Part shown: in pieces, positions 27,501-35,224 of the stretch | Layout of the letters: each line of letters starts with the position of its first letter | Numbering within the stretch: position 1 is the stretch's first letter | DNA from: Colwellia sp. | Lineage (GTDB): Bacteria; Pseudomonadota; Gammaproteobacteria; Enterobacterales; Alteromonadaceae | DNA: 64,000 nucleotides | Assembly (NCBI GenBank): GCA_016765685.1 | Contig: JAESPR010000067.1 | Span: 23,579 to 87,578, forward strand | Direction of reading: 5' to 3' | Program-made: the position numbers and the translations under genes | The notes under the pieces: model-generated | Seen by the model: only the letters and a program-made list of their open reading frames with translations | Databases searched by the model: none | Told to the model about the DNA's origin: nothing

Positions 27501-30500
27501 AACGGTCCAATCATCCTAATGTTGAAGAACAGCAGAAAAAATGGATAGGAGTAGCTACTCCAGAGAAACTTATTGGAGTTGCTTTAAGCCAAGATAACCC
27601 AGAGGAATATAGCTCTTTTATTTTAGAGCAGTTAACTGAGGTGAAATCAATTTATAAAGATTTGGATAGTGACTTATTTGATTCAGTTAAAAAAACAAAA
27701 TGGTTAAAGTTAATCTCTGGTGGCAATGTATCTCCTTCGCAGGTAATTGATATAGATTCGAATAACTGGCCACAAACGAGAAAACTTTGTGATCGTGATG
27801 ACACAGATTGCTTTTCAATTGATCAATTAACTTATTCGATAAGTAGTAGTAAAAAATTTAAAAATTCATTGAGACAATTAGTTAATTCAACTAAAAAATC
27901 GTCTAGTTTTATTTTTAATGCCGCAGGTAAGGTTCTTTCATATTCTCTTGGAAAAATAGATGGCCTCGCTTCAGAAGCGATAAATGAGTCAGCTCAATCA
28001 CCAACTTTGTTAAATGAGTTATCTGGTTTGAGCCTACTGGTTGAATACTTTGAAAACATAGGTTCAGATTTTGACTTGGGGTCAGCTATGTTTTTAGCTC
28101 ATGCTTTACCTGATGAAAAGTTAATTCAAGTGCTTGAGATTATTGCTGATGAAGAAAGACCTACTCAATTAGAAAATGTTCGTAAGACGTTCCTGTCTGC
28201 ATTGGTCAAGTCAGATGATGTTCTTGAAAGTATAAAAAAAATCAGATTAAGAACAAAGTCAGATACTTACAGAGCCTCAACTGAGTTAACTCATAATATT
28301 ACTGAAGTTAATACTGATTATTTAGTTCATGAGTCTGAATTCAGGCTATTGGGAAATATTTTAACTGATTCATATTTAAGGGATAGTTCCAATATTGAAC
28401 AAAATAATCAAGCGTCTAAAATATCTCCAGTACTTATTCTTAAACAATATTTTGAACCTTGGGAGAGGCATGTTCCTCAGGATAGTATTGCAATATTTCT
28501 TTCGCTGATGTGTGGTGATGAAGATATTGCAACGTATGTGAATCAACTTTACCGTAATAAAACATATAAAGGAGTGATTGATAAATTAGATGCAAAGTGG
28601 AATGCAAGAGCACCAGGTTCTTACACAGGACAATATCTTAGAAAATTTATTAAATATATACGGATAGAGCCGTCTATCATTGCCTCAAATATTGGTTTCG
28701 CAATATCTATATTCGGTGTTGAAATAAATGTCGAACTTAATCAAAAAGTGCGTTCTATTGCTGTTGTGCAAAAATTGCAGGGAAGTAAGAGGCATAAAGT
28801 TCAATTGAGGACAATAAAGCCGCAAGATTTTGAACGCTCTCAGCTTTTAAAATTACTACAGGATAGCGCGGAGTTAATAATATCTGAGATATTTGGTCAA
28901 AGTATTCGTTTAAATGAACTATGGAAAGAAATAGGCGCTACCAATCAGCTCGATATTAAATTAGCAAAACGTATGGTATTGGAAAAAATCGTACCAACGC
29001 TAGAGCGCTTGCGGGTGAGAGAATATGGTGTTGGTTCACTGTTGAGTGAATATAGTCAAGCCCAAAAATATTATCTTGAGTCGCCAGGAAATGGTAGGGC
29101 TGGAATTGACAGAGTATTGTCAAATATACAGCAACTTATTGAAAAAAATGACGAACTCAAATCCGTTATTCTAGATTCCGTCCGTCATGAAATTGGCTAT
29201 CACTCGCAATACTTTCCCGATAGTGTACCGTTTGAATTATTCCAAAATGCGGATGATGCCATTGGTGAGAAAATTTTGATGGAAGGTTCTGAACCTGAAG
29301 CATTTGCTAATCCAATATATAAAGTTAAATTCGATCAGGAGACTAATAGCCTTGACTTTTTTCATTGGGGAAGAGAAATAAACTACTGTAAGGTTGGTTA
29401 TGCTGAAGGAGAAGGACGATATGAGCGTGATTTAGAAAAAATGGTTAGCTTAAATATTTCAGATAAATCGGGAACATCAACAGGGAAGTTCGGACTTGGA
29501 TTTAAAAGTTGCTTACTAATTTGTGATGAACCGGAGATTTATAGCGGAGATATTTCTTTCAATATTCAGGCTGGAATATTACCTACCTTAAGCCCCTCTG
29601 TAAAAGTTCTAGAAAATGTCGTTGAAAGTCATGTAAGTAAAGGGGCTTTGCCAACATTGACCCGTTTGAAACTTACAAGTGAATATCAGAGCCGTCAGGA
29701 TGAAATAATAGCAAGGTTTAAGCAATCAGCAGGGATTTTATGTGTATTTTCAAAGTACATTACTTCCATAGAAATTGACAATGAAATAATACAATGGACA
29801 AGAAAATCAATATCAAAGGTTGAAGGCTTATATATTGGTGAAACAAAGATGCCATCTGGTGGTAAGTTAAAATCTCAAAAAATATTACATTTTCAGTGTG
29901 AAAAAGGACAGTTCATTTTTCAACTTCGAAGAGATGGTTTTATTAGTCTTGAAGATAGTAAACTATCTAAATTTTGGGTGTTAAATCCTCTTCAGGAAGA
30001 TTTACCTGCGGGCTTTATTGTAGAGAGTGATTTTCAAGTTGATATAGGTAGGAGTCAACTAGCAAAAAATAATAATGCAAATATAAGTGTTATGGCTGAA
30101 ATGGGGCGAAACTTAGCATCCATGTTAACGTCTCTTTATCTTTGGTCTCAAGAAGATTGGGATGGCTGTAAATTAGCTTTTGGTTTTGGTGAACAGCTAA
30201 CAATAGAAAAATTTTGGAGTGGTTTATGGAATGTATTAACTACCGGGTGGCCAAGAGCATTATCAAATACCGAAAGCAAAGCTATCTTATTTAGGGAGTT
30301 ATTTGTTGCAACTGGCGGATTATTAGCCTTTTACAATAATCACTTTGCAGTTCCAACAAGCATCGCAAAAGGTAAAGAGGGATTAATTAGCTTGGAGAAT
30401 ATTTCTTGCCAAGCGGATAAGCTTTTAACCTCAGCTTATAAAACCCTCTGTGACATGCCAAATTTACAGACATTGGTTAATGAGAATAAATTGGTAAGTT

Positions 30501-32035
30501 ATTCTGTAGGGCAATTTTTAGAACAAATAAATCACGGATATACATCTATATCAGTAGTTGATTTAATTAAAGATTATATTCCTGAAGGTAGAACTGAACC
30601 CGATGCCGCAGCGGTGCTAGGTCAATTATTTAATGCCGATTTTGATTCAAATATGAGTAGCTATCAAGCAAATTATAGTGAAACAGAAATTCTCAAAAGA
30701 GAATTGAAAAATATATTGTTTTTAAGTAAATCAGACCGATGGATAGATGCAAATAACTTATTTATTTTCAATGAAAAATCATCTGATTCTGAAAAACTTA
30801 TTGCTAAGTTCGCTCCTAGTAACGGATTATTGTCTGAAAAATATTGTCATTTAGGTAAAGTTTTCTTCGCGTATTGTCAAACAAGGCCGAGCCTAAATAC
30901 CTTTGAGTGGGCAAAAAGTATTCATCGAAATGAGGAGCTGCGACAATTAGCTTTACTGAAATACCTTATTTCTCCCGATGGCGCAGGGCTATTACAAAAA
31001 TTGAAAAGAAAACCGCCAGAGTGGATGTTAACTCCCAATTTAGATCCTGCCATATTAAAGAATAAGTGGGATTTCACTAATCTAGAGATTGAGCAGTTTC
31101 ACTCTCAGTGGACTGATACAGATGAAGATCGAATAAAAAGAGGGCAACAAAGAGTAAAAAACGAAAGTGAATCTCAATACTCACCTGAACTTGCATTGAT
31201 GAACGTTCATGAGTGGTGGTTGGAAAATAAACACATAGAACAGCCAGAATATGACGATAAATTGTATTACAAACCTTTGCCTTGGCAAGTTATGGCTGAT
31301 GACATTGAGTTGAAAACATTGGAAGCACGACGAGGTTGGTTACAACTATTTTACCTTGGATCTTGTCAAACAATGGGAAGAACAACTGAAGGACATCACC
31401 GAGAGGCAATGAGGTGGTTTAGTGAGAAAGGGTGGTGGGACAAAATTGCATCACCAGACGGTATTTCTGCCGAAGCATGGACTGATATTATAGATGAGTA
31501 TTTAGAGAGTTCTATGGTTAGCGAACGATACCGTCAGTGGTTTCAGATTCTTCCACTATATCGTTTTTCACTTCATCTAAATGAATATGTTGAATTGTTT
31601 ATGCAAGCAGATATGGTTGAAAATATTGATGACCTCGTAAAAACCAGTTCAAGTGCAGCTCTTCAAGGCTCTGGAATATCTTTACCTGAACTTAAGGCAA
31701 CTTTAGGGATAGGGGTTAATTTTGTTATTCGTGAACTGATTAGGCATGGGGTTGTAGACCCTGTCGCAGCAAGGTTTGCATTTAGCTTATCCAAATCTGT
31801 AAGGCAGGCTATTTCTAAGGTGGGTTATCAGTGTGTTAATAGCGCTACTCCTTATGAATCTGAGAATGTTTATAGTTACTTTGAAAGTGAGCTGGGTCAA
31901 GAAGAAGCAACATTTGGTCTTAGTTTTGATATCCCATTTAGGATTATATGGGGAAGAGGCAATGATGACCTGCGAGAAAGACTTTTGGGGATTGGTGCAT
32001 ACGATTTTGATGAGGAGTTTGATATAGATGGATGA
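24554..32035 (+). CDS. Giant sacsin-like protein with two Hsp90-type (GHKL) ATPase domains
   Basis: This 2493-aa protein starts at a GTG with AAGGAG at 24541-24546. An ATPase fold at the N-terminus shows the Bergerat N-box LKEIIQNSDDANAD (E32, N36, D39) and the lid/G-box SSVGKFGLGMKSLFH (about 96-110), as in sacsin-repeat N-ATPase domains. A second, diverged copy lies in the middle: FELFQNADDAIG near 1559-1570 and GTSTGKFGLGFKSCLL near 1640-1655. Between and after them are long helical regions, and a Trp-rich C-terminal domain (about 2230-2450) with GHHREAMRWFSEKGWW. There is no signal peptide. It lies between the HEPN gene and a helicase gene, overlapping the latter by 8 bp. I infer an ATP-gated sensor or scaffold for a nuclease/helicase defence machine; I cannot match it to a named system. 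Confidence 0.82.
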   Translation: MAGANVSPIGVINQIASNLSDRYENGFPVLKEIIQNSDDANADRLVIGWSTGIENPINPLLADPGLFFINNAPLEEVHERGIRSIAESSKVSSKSSVGKFGLGMKSLFHLCEAFFYQANNWREDKWAGEVFNPWGEEYRPDWHHFYDEDKVKLEAKLSEVLAQFKQNPDSPWFIVWVPLRNKNQEASVDNDVIISNFYEEHTAPDFLLDSNLPGQIAEIFPLLKNLLHVDLVVEQNTKFTRLFDVSIEGNASRSQFEGSTSFSSGKQESICNGKVIIEHQSGQSEILYAGYEKLLQLDQLSGLKSVESGWPVSYQFNSSTNRPKKSLDKAEQHVAVIISRTRTKNQAYIRANWAVFLPLADTSEFSMQAIDGEFDYSIHIHGYFFVDAGRKGIIGHDGIGQNADFGSIKGDEKLLREAWNITLANEGSLDIVLDALEHFVISQRLTKGEIENINRGVCRILPEAYINRVTTRKRWVYRLQEKNCAWIKTSTQNKYRYIPRPPSNDYKRIWEILPTLNRLDNDDYVLIEREKPNIIASNLVHWEFSELRDLLAIDVSKLFGSSMHLEYLNKFIETATWGFQQSDVDQLIKPIICDSLANVELTVLSSRTKLFQQLLSRLSGVYRLALPVSKNDTVLWNALLKTELNILLIPSFLESPDNKSSGRMSVEESITLLEVMDKILRDEITPVSDSRSAESLVSFILQKIKESSLQDLEKVYSRCSHLRLFKTDNITTKRPMLMSLLELQEANVRNQLYVRSAGPSYGEGEKLVKATSGFDVLFLQKDKAAFLFGEQVIPECQGSFVLSALAKNHPDLADELSRKNLLLSLSGFTQLNNEQKQGFRYLLHGSTEDNLSIQLWKKAQSAKDVWAKLWQLSSSINSPKWSLISDSLGGALNDELKTVLNVHEISAEGVLSQLENELCEIDYCSDNFAQEDFDEILCQIKTPELWKKLPIHLTIGQARTIIDNGCLLEGRYQLPELRLTQIKRSNHPNVEEQQKKWIGVATPEKLIGVALSQDNPEEYSSFILEQLTEVKSIYKDLDSDLFDSVKKTKWLKLISGGNVSPSQVIDIDSNNWPQTRKLCDRDDTDCFSIDQLTYSISSSKKFKNSLRQLVNSTKKSSSFIFNAAGKVLSYSLGKIDGLASEAINESAQSPTLLNELSGLSLLVEYFENIGSDFDLGSAMFLAHALPDEKLIQVLEIIADEERPTQLENVRKTFLSALVKSDDVLESIKKIRLRTKSDTYRASTELTHNITEVNTDYLVHESEFRLLGNILTDSYLRDSSNIEQNNQASKISPVLILKQYFEPWERHVPQDSIAIFLSLMCGDEDIATYVNQLYRNKTYKGVIDKLDAKWNARAPGSYTGQYLRKFIKYIRIEPSIIASNIGFAISIFGVEINVELNQKVRSIAVVQKLQGSKRHKVQLRTIKPQDFERSQLLKLLQDSAELIISEIFGQSIRLNELWKEIGATNQLDIKLAKRMVLEKIVPTLERLRVREYGVGSLLSEYSQAQKYYLESPGNGRAGIDRVLSNIQQLIEKNDELKSVILDSVRHEIGYHSQYFPDSVPFELFQNADDAIGEKILMEGSEPEAFANPIYKVKFDQETNSLDFFHWGREINYCKVGYAEGEGRYERDLEKMVSLNISDKSGTSTGKFGLGFKSCLLICDEPEIYSGDISFNIQAGILPTLSPSVKVLENVVESHVSKGALPTLTRLKLTSEYQSRQDEIIARFKQSAGILCVFSKYITSIEIDNEIIQWTRKSISKVEGLYIGETKMPSGGKLKSQKILHFQCEKGQFIFQLRRDGFISLEDSKLSKFWVLNPLQEDLPAGFIVESDFQVDIGRSQLAKNNNANISVMAEMGRNLASMLTSLYLWSQEDWDGCKLAFGFGEQLTIEKFWSGLWNVLTTGWPRALSNTESKAILFRELFVATGGLLAFYNNHFAVPTSIAKGKEGLISLENISCQADKLLTSAYKTLCDMPNLQTLVNENKLVSYSVGQFLEQINHGYTSISVVDLIKDYIPEGRTEPDAAAVLGQLFNADFDSNMSSYQANYSETEILKRELKNILFLSKSDRWIDANNLFIFNEKSSDSEKLIAKFAPSNGLLSEKYCHLGKVFFAYCQTRPSLNTFEWAKSIHRNEELRQLALLKYLISPDGAGLLQKLKRKPPEWMLTPNLDPAILKNKWDFTNLEIEQFHSQWTDTDEDRIKRGQQRVKNESESQYSPELALMNVHEWWLENKHIEQPEYDDKLYYKPLPWQVMADDIELKTLEARRGWLQLFYLGSCQTMGRTTEGHHREAMRWFSEKGWWDKIASPDGISAEAWTDIIDEYLESSMVSERYRQWFQILPLYRFSLHLNEYVELFMQADMVENIDDLVKTSSSAALQGSGISLPELKATLGIGVNFVIRELIRHGVVDPVAARFAFSLSKSVRQAISKVGYQCVNSATPYESENVYSYFESELGQEEATFGLSFDIPFRIIWGRGNDDLRERLLGIGAYDFDEEFDIDG

Positions 32036-34697
32036 TTATCAGATGGGAACTTTGGTTTATCATGTCAGGTTTGGCTCAGGAACTGTTGAGTTTAATAAGG
32101 GGAAAACGGCACTTGTAAGGTTTGAAAATGGAATAGAAGAATGCCTTACTGATGAATTAGTAAAATTAAGAGGGATCAGAGAAGCAGTTGTATCAGCCAG
32201 TTATGATAATTTGCGAGAGCTAGTCGCACGTTGTCAAGCTGCGGCTATTAGATCTATTAATGACAACTGGGGCGTGTTTTCTAAATCACGTATAGCATTA
32301 TTACCGCATCAGTTATGGGTTTGTCATAAGGTTTTAAGTGAATGGCCAATCAATAAACTCATTGCTGATGATGTTGGCTTAGGTAAAACCATTGAGGCTG
32401 GATTGATCTTATGGCCCTTACTGGCAAAGAAAAAGGTTCGACGATTACTCGTATTGACACCAGCTTCTCTCGTTGAACAGTGGCAAGAAAGACTACGCTT
32501 AATGTTTGATATTCGACTGTCAATATATAACGCGGGAAGCGATACCAAACGTTCGGATTATTGGAACACGCAAAATTTAGTTGTAGCCTCTTTACCTACA
32601 CTCAGAAAAGATGTTGATGGCAGGCACGAACGGATGCTAGAGGCTGAAGACTGGGATCTTCTAATTGTTGATGAAGCCCACCATTTAAATGCTTTAGAAG
32701 CTGAAGGTGCCACTTTGGGCTATCGATTTGTTCAAAAGCTTATTGAGCATAATAAGTTTAAATCTAGAATGTTCTTCACCGCGACTCCTCATAGAGGGAA
32801 AGACTATGGATTCTTTGCTTTATTACGTTTACTTGATGATGAAAAGTTTAATCCTAAAAAAAGTGCACAAGAACAGCAGGATGCTGTTAGTCAAATTGTG
32901 ATACGAAACAATAAGCAATGTGTTACTGATATGGATGGTGTGCCTTTATTTAAACCCGTTAAGGTTACCTCAAAAACCTATTGTTTTTCACCCGAAGAAC
33001 AAAACTTCTACGATAAATTAACAAAATTTATAGTTACAGGGCAAATGTATGCTTCATCTTTAGGGAGTACCAACCAAAGAGCGGTACAACTTGTTCTTAT
33101 AGCGATGCAAAAATTGGCAGCTAGTTCAGTAGCAGCAATTCGTTCAGCAATACAAGGACGAATTGAGCGCCTTTCGGGAAATAAAGCGAGATTGTTAGAA
33201 TTAACTGAAGAACTGAATATATATTCTCAATACGAGAAAGAAGGAGCAGTCCCTGAACTTGATGATGCCTATATTGCTTTGGAGGAGGAATATGCAGCTA
33301 CTTCTGTAAAAGTCATGTTGATGGAAAATGAGCAACCTATGCTTCAGGAGTTATTAGAGCTTGCAGACAAGGTAAATGAAGAAACCAAAATCAATACATT
33401 ACTAGAGGTTTTATTTAAGGAGTTTAAAGATAGAAGTGTTGTCTTTTTTACTGAGTACAAGGCTACACAGACCTTACTGGTAAATACTCTGCATCAGCAT
33501 TTTGGTCATGGTTGTGTGAGCTTCATTAATGGTGATAAAAAGCTGAAAAATATCATTGATGAATCAGGAACGATCTATACTTGGAACATGGATAGATATG
33601 ACGCAGCAGAGAAATTTTCTAAGGGGGAAGTTCGCTTTATTGTATGTACGGAAGCTGGTGGTGAAGGGATAGATTTACAAGATAACTGTCATTCTATGAT
33701 CCATGTAGACTTGCCATGGAACCCTATGAGACTTCACCAACGCGTAGGACGTTTGAACCGATATGGTCAAAAATATGGCGTAGAAGTTATGACATTGCGT
33801 AATCCTGATACAGTAGAAGCAAGAATATGGGGACTTTTAAATGATAAAATTGAAAAAGTAATGCGCTCACTTGGTTCTGCGATGGATGAGCCAGAAGATC
33901 TTCTTCAATTAATTTTAGGTATGACCGATGCGAAAATTTTTAATGAGTTGTTCTCTGGAGGAGTAAATAAGTCTGAAGCTGGATTGCAAAAATGGTTTGA
34001 TGCTAAAGCAGGTACTTTTGGTGGTAGTTCAGCAGTTTCAACGGTCAAAAATCTAATCGGTCATGCTGATAAATTTGAATATAAAAATCTGGAAGAAGTC
34101 CCTAGGTTAGATCTTAAGGATATGAGCTGCTTTTTTGAAAGTATGTTGAAGATTAATGGCCATAGGCTTGATATGGTGGATGGTAAGTTAAGTTTTATTA
34201 CACCTAAAGAGTGGCGAAATAAGTATGGTATTAAAAGGCGATACGATAACGTTGTGTTTGACCGTTCTGTTAAAGACCAATCTGTAGATGTTTTGGGTAT
34301 CGGCCACCCTATTATGGAAAATGCACTAACTCAAGCAGAGAGCTTCAGTGCATGTTTTGCTGTGGCTAAAGGAATAGATGCTCCAATTTTAATATATCAA
34401 ATCAAAGATCAGTTAACTGGCGAGCAGACTAATGTTGATTCATTTTTAGTTGCTATCGATTTTACGAATAATAATCAAACATATTTACTTAAAGATGATG
34501 AGTTAATGTTCAAACTGGCTTCGATATATGATGCTATGCCCAAAAGCAAAGACGTGCTACTTGAGTCATCTTTTGAGTTAAATATGGAAACTTACGTTGT
34601 GAAAGGAGAACAATTGTTGTCAAAAGAAATTGGTACTTTAGGGACTGCGTATCGCCTACCTACTTTCGAATTGTTTGCGGCATTTGTTCCGGTGTAA
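32028..34697 (+). CDS. SNF2/RapA-type DNA helicase-translocase
   Basis: The 889-aa protein begins with a small SH3/Tudor-like beta domain (residues 5-47, GTLVYHVRFGSGTVEF). A full SNF2-like superfamily 2 motor follows: Walker A DDVGLGKT (114-121), motif Ia LTPASLVEQW, motif II VDEAHHL (about 214-220), motif III FTATPHRG, a long helical insertion, motif V region TEAGGEGIDLQ and motif VI QRVGRLNRYGQ. The order resembles RapA and the DISARM/DrmD-like helicases of defence systems. It overlaps the end of the sacsin-like gene by 8 bp, so the two proteins are surely co-expressed. The C-terminal about 250 residues are of unknown fold and probably bind a partner. It is the last gene before the transposon right end. 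Confidence 0.9.
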   Translation: MDDYQMGTLVYHVRFGSGTVEFNKGKTALVRFENGIEECLTDELVKLRGIREAVVSASYDNLRELVARCQAAAIRSINDNWGVFSKSRIALLPHQLWVCHKVLSEWPINKLIADDVGLGKTIEAGLILWPLLAKKKVRRLLVLTPASLVEQWQERLRLMFDIRLSIYNAGSDTKRSDYWNTQNLVVASLPTLRKDVDGRHERMLEAEDWDLLIVDEAHHLNALEAEGATLGYRFVQKLIEHNKFKSRMFFTATPHRGKDYGFFALLRLLDDEKFNPKKSAQEQQDAVSQIVIRNNKQCVTDMDGVPLFKPVKVTSKTYCFSPEEQNFYDKLTKFIVTGQMYASSLGSTNQRAVQLVLIAMQKLAASSVAAIRSAIQGRIERLSGNKARLLELTEELNIYSQYEKEGAVPELDDAYIALEEEYAATSVKVMLMENEQPMLQELLELADKVNEETKINTLLEVLFKEFKDRSVVFFTEYKATQTLLVNTLHQHFGHGCVSFINGDKKLKNIIDESGTIYTWNMDRYDAAEKFSKGEVRFIVCTEAGGEGIDLQDNCHSMIHVDLPWNPMRLHQRVGRLNRYGQKYGVEVMTLRNPDTVEARIWGLLNDKIEKVMRSLGSAMDEPEDLLQLILGMTDAKIFNELFSGGVNKSEAGLQKWFDAKAGTFGGSSAVSTVKNLIGHADKFEYKNLEEVPRLDLKDMSCFFESMLKINGHRLDMVDGKLSFITPKEWRNKYGIKRRYDNVVFDRSVKDQSVDVLGIGHPIMENALTQAESFSACFAVAKGIDAPILIYQIKDQLTGEQTNVDSFLVAIDFTNNNQTYLLKDDELMFKLASIYDAMPKSKDVLLESSFELNMETYVVKGEQLLSKEIGTLGTAYRLPTFELFAAFVPV

Positions 34698-34819
34698 AGG
34701 GAATGAACACAATAATAGAAATGAATACAATAAAAAGAAACAGATTAAGAATTTAATAAAAAAATATATTATTGTTAAGAATAAGTGTTTAATATAGTCA
34801 TGACTAAATATGTACTTTT

Positions 34820-34940
34820 TTGTCAGTTAATGCTTTATTTGTAGCTGTTTTTGTCAAATTACAACTTTAATCTTGAAAATAGTGAATTATGGATTTCAAT
34901 ATAATCAACGCTTGCAGAGGTATGTTTTTGTCACCTTATG
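34820..34940 (-). promoter_or_regulatory. TnsB-type binding sites, distal (L-like) end
   Basis: Three sites in inverted orientation relative to the parE-proximal end are TTGTCAGTTAATG (34820-34832), TTGTCAAATTACA (34851-34863) and TTGTCACCTTATG (34928-34940). Compared with the reverse complement of the left-end site, TTGTCAACTTATG, they match at 10-11 of 13 positions. Their wide spacing mirrors the Tn7 L end. The outermost site is 12 bp from the terminal ACA at 34950-34952. About 120 bp of AT-rich sequence with no gene separates the helicase stop from the first site. Confidence 0.75.
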
Positions 34941-34952
34941 CTTTAAGAGACA

Positions 34953-34957
34953 TAATT
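34953..34957. repeat. Right copy of transposon target-site duplication (TAATT)
   Basis: TAATT directly follows the terminal ACA of the element and matches 1626-1630. The original chromosome would have read parE stop TAA followed by TTTTATTTTTTTAG, now displaced to here. Confidence 0.85.
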
Positions 34958-35050
34958 TTATTTTTTTAGTCACTCTAGCTCCCTATCTTAACTTGCTGTC
35001 ATCCTTTGGGTGGTAGCAAAGTGTTGTTGAAAAATTAGGAATTAAACAAT

Positions 35051-35221
35051 ATGGCAAGCGCCAAAAAAAGCATAATAAAAACGAAAAATAAAAACGAAAA
35101 ATAAAAAGAGCAAAACTAATACCGACAAAAATAAGGGTTTTGAAGAATCACTTTGGGACGCAGCAAATAAGTTGCGAGGTAGTGTACCCAGTGAAAGCAC
35201 CACAGCAAGCGAGTCAAATTA
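35051..35221 (+). pseudogene. N-terminal remnant of a second hsdM
   Basis: An ATG at 35051, preceded by TAGGAAT, opens a Lys-rich sequence like the start of the intact HsdM. A frameshift follows, then the diagnostic GFEESLWDAANKLRGSV in another frame (from about 35136), ending after SESTTASESN at TAA 35219-35221. Deleting one copy of a 13-bp tandem duplication (35075-35100) restores a single frame from the ATG into GFEESLWD. More than 90% of the gene, including the SAM and NPPF motifs, is missing. It starts only 98 bp after the transposon end, so an earlier type I locus sat directly downstream of parE. Confidence 0.85.
35075..35100. repeat. 13-bp tandem duplication that frameshifts the hsdM remnant
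   Basis: ATAAAAACGAAAA occurs twice back to back (35075-35087 and 35088-35100). With two copies the frame from the ATG ends at a TAA; with one copy it continues into the conserved HsdM N-terminus. Confidence 0.85.
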
Positions 35222-35224
35222 ACT

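Larger units (their letters stand above)
1631..34952 (+). mobile_element. Tn7-like transposon inserted at the parE stop codon, carrying a defence cargo
   Basis: Boundaries rest on four observations: the tnsABC-tniQ genes begin just inside the left edge; the direct repeat TAATT flanks both edges; the right edge ends in ACA (TGT read inward) while the left edge reads TGG, a small deviation; and both ends carry copies of a 13-bp site related to CATAAGTTGACAA in inverted orientation. At the left, three sites lie 21-22 bp apart; at the right, three lie spread over about 120 bp. This is the same asymmetry as the R and L ends of Tn7. Aligning the two termini from 1631 and from 34952 inward gives TG, then TAAA, then CATAAG, TGACAA at the same offsets. 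The tnsA-proximal end faces parE, as the Tn7 R end faces glmS. The element holds about 33.3 kb including an IS21 insertion. Confidence 0.9.
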
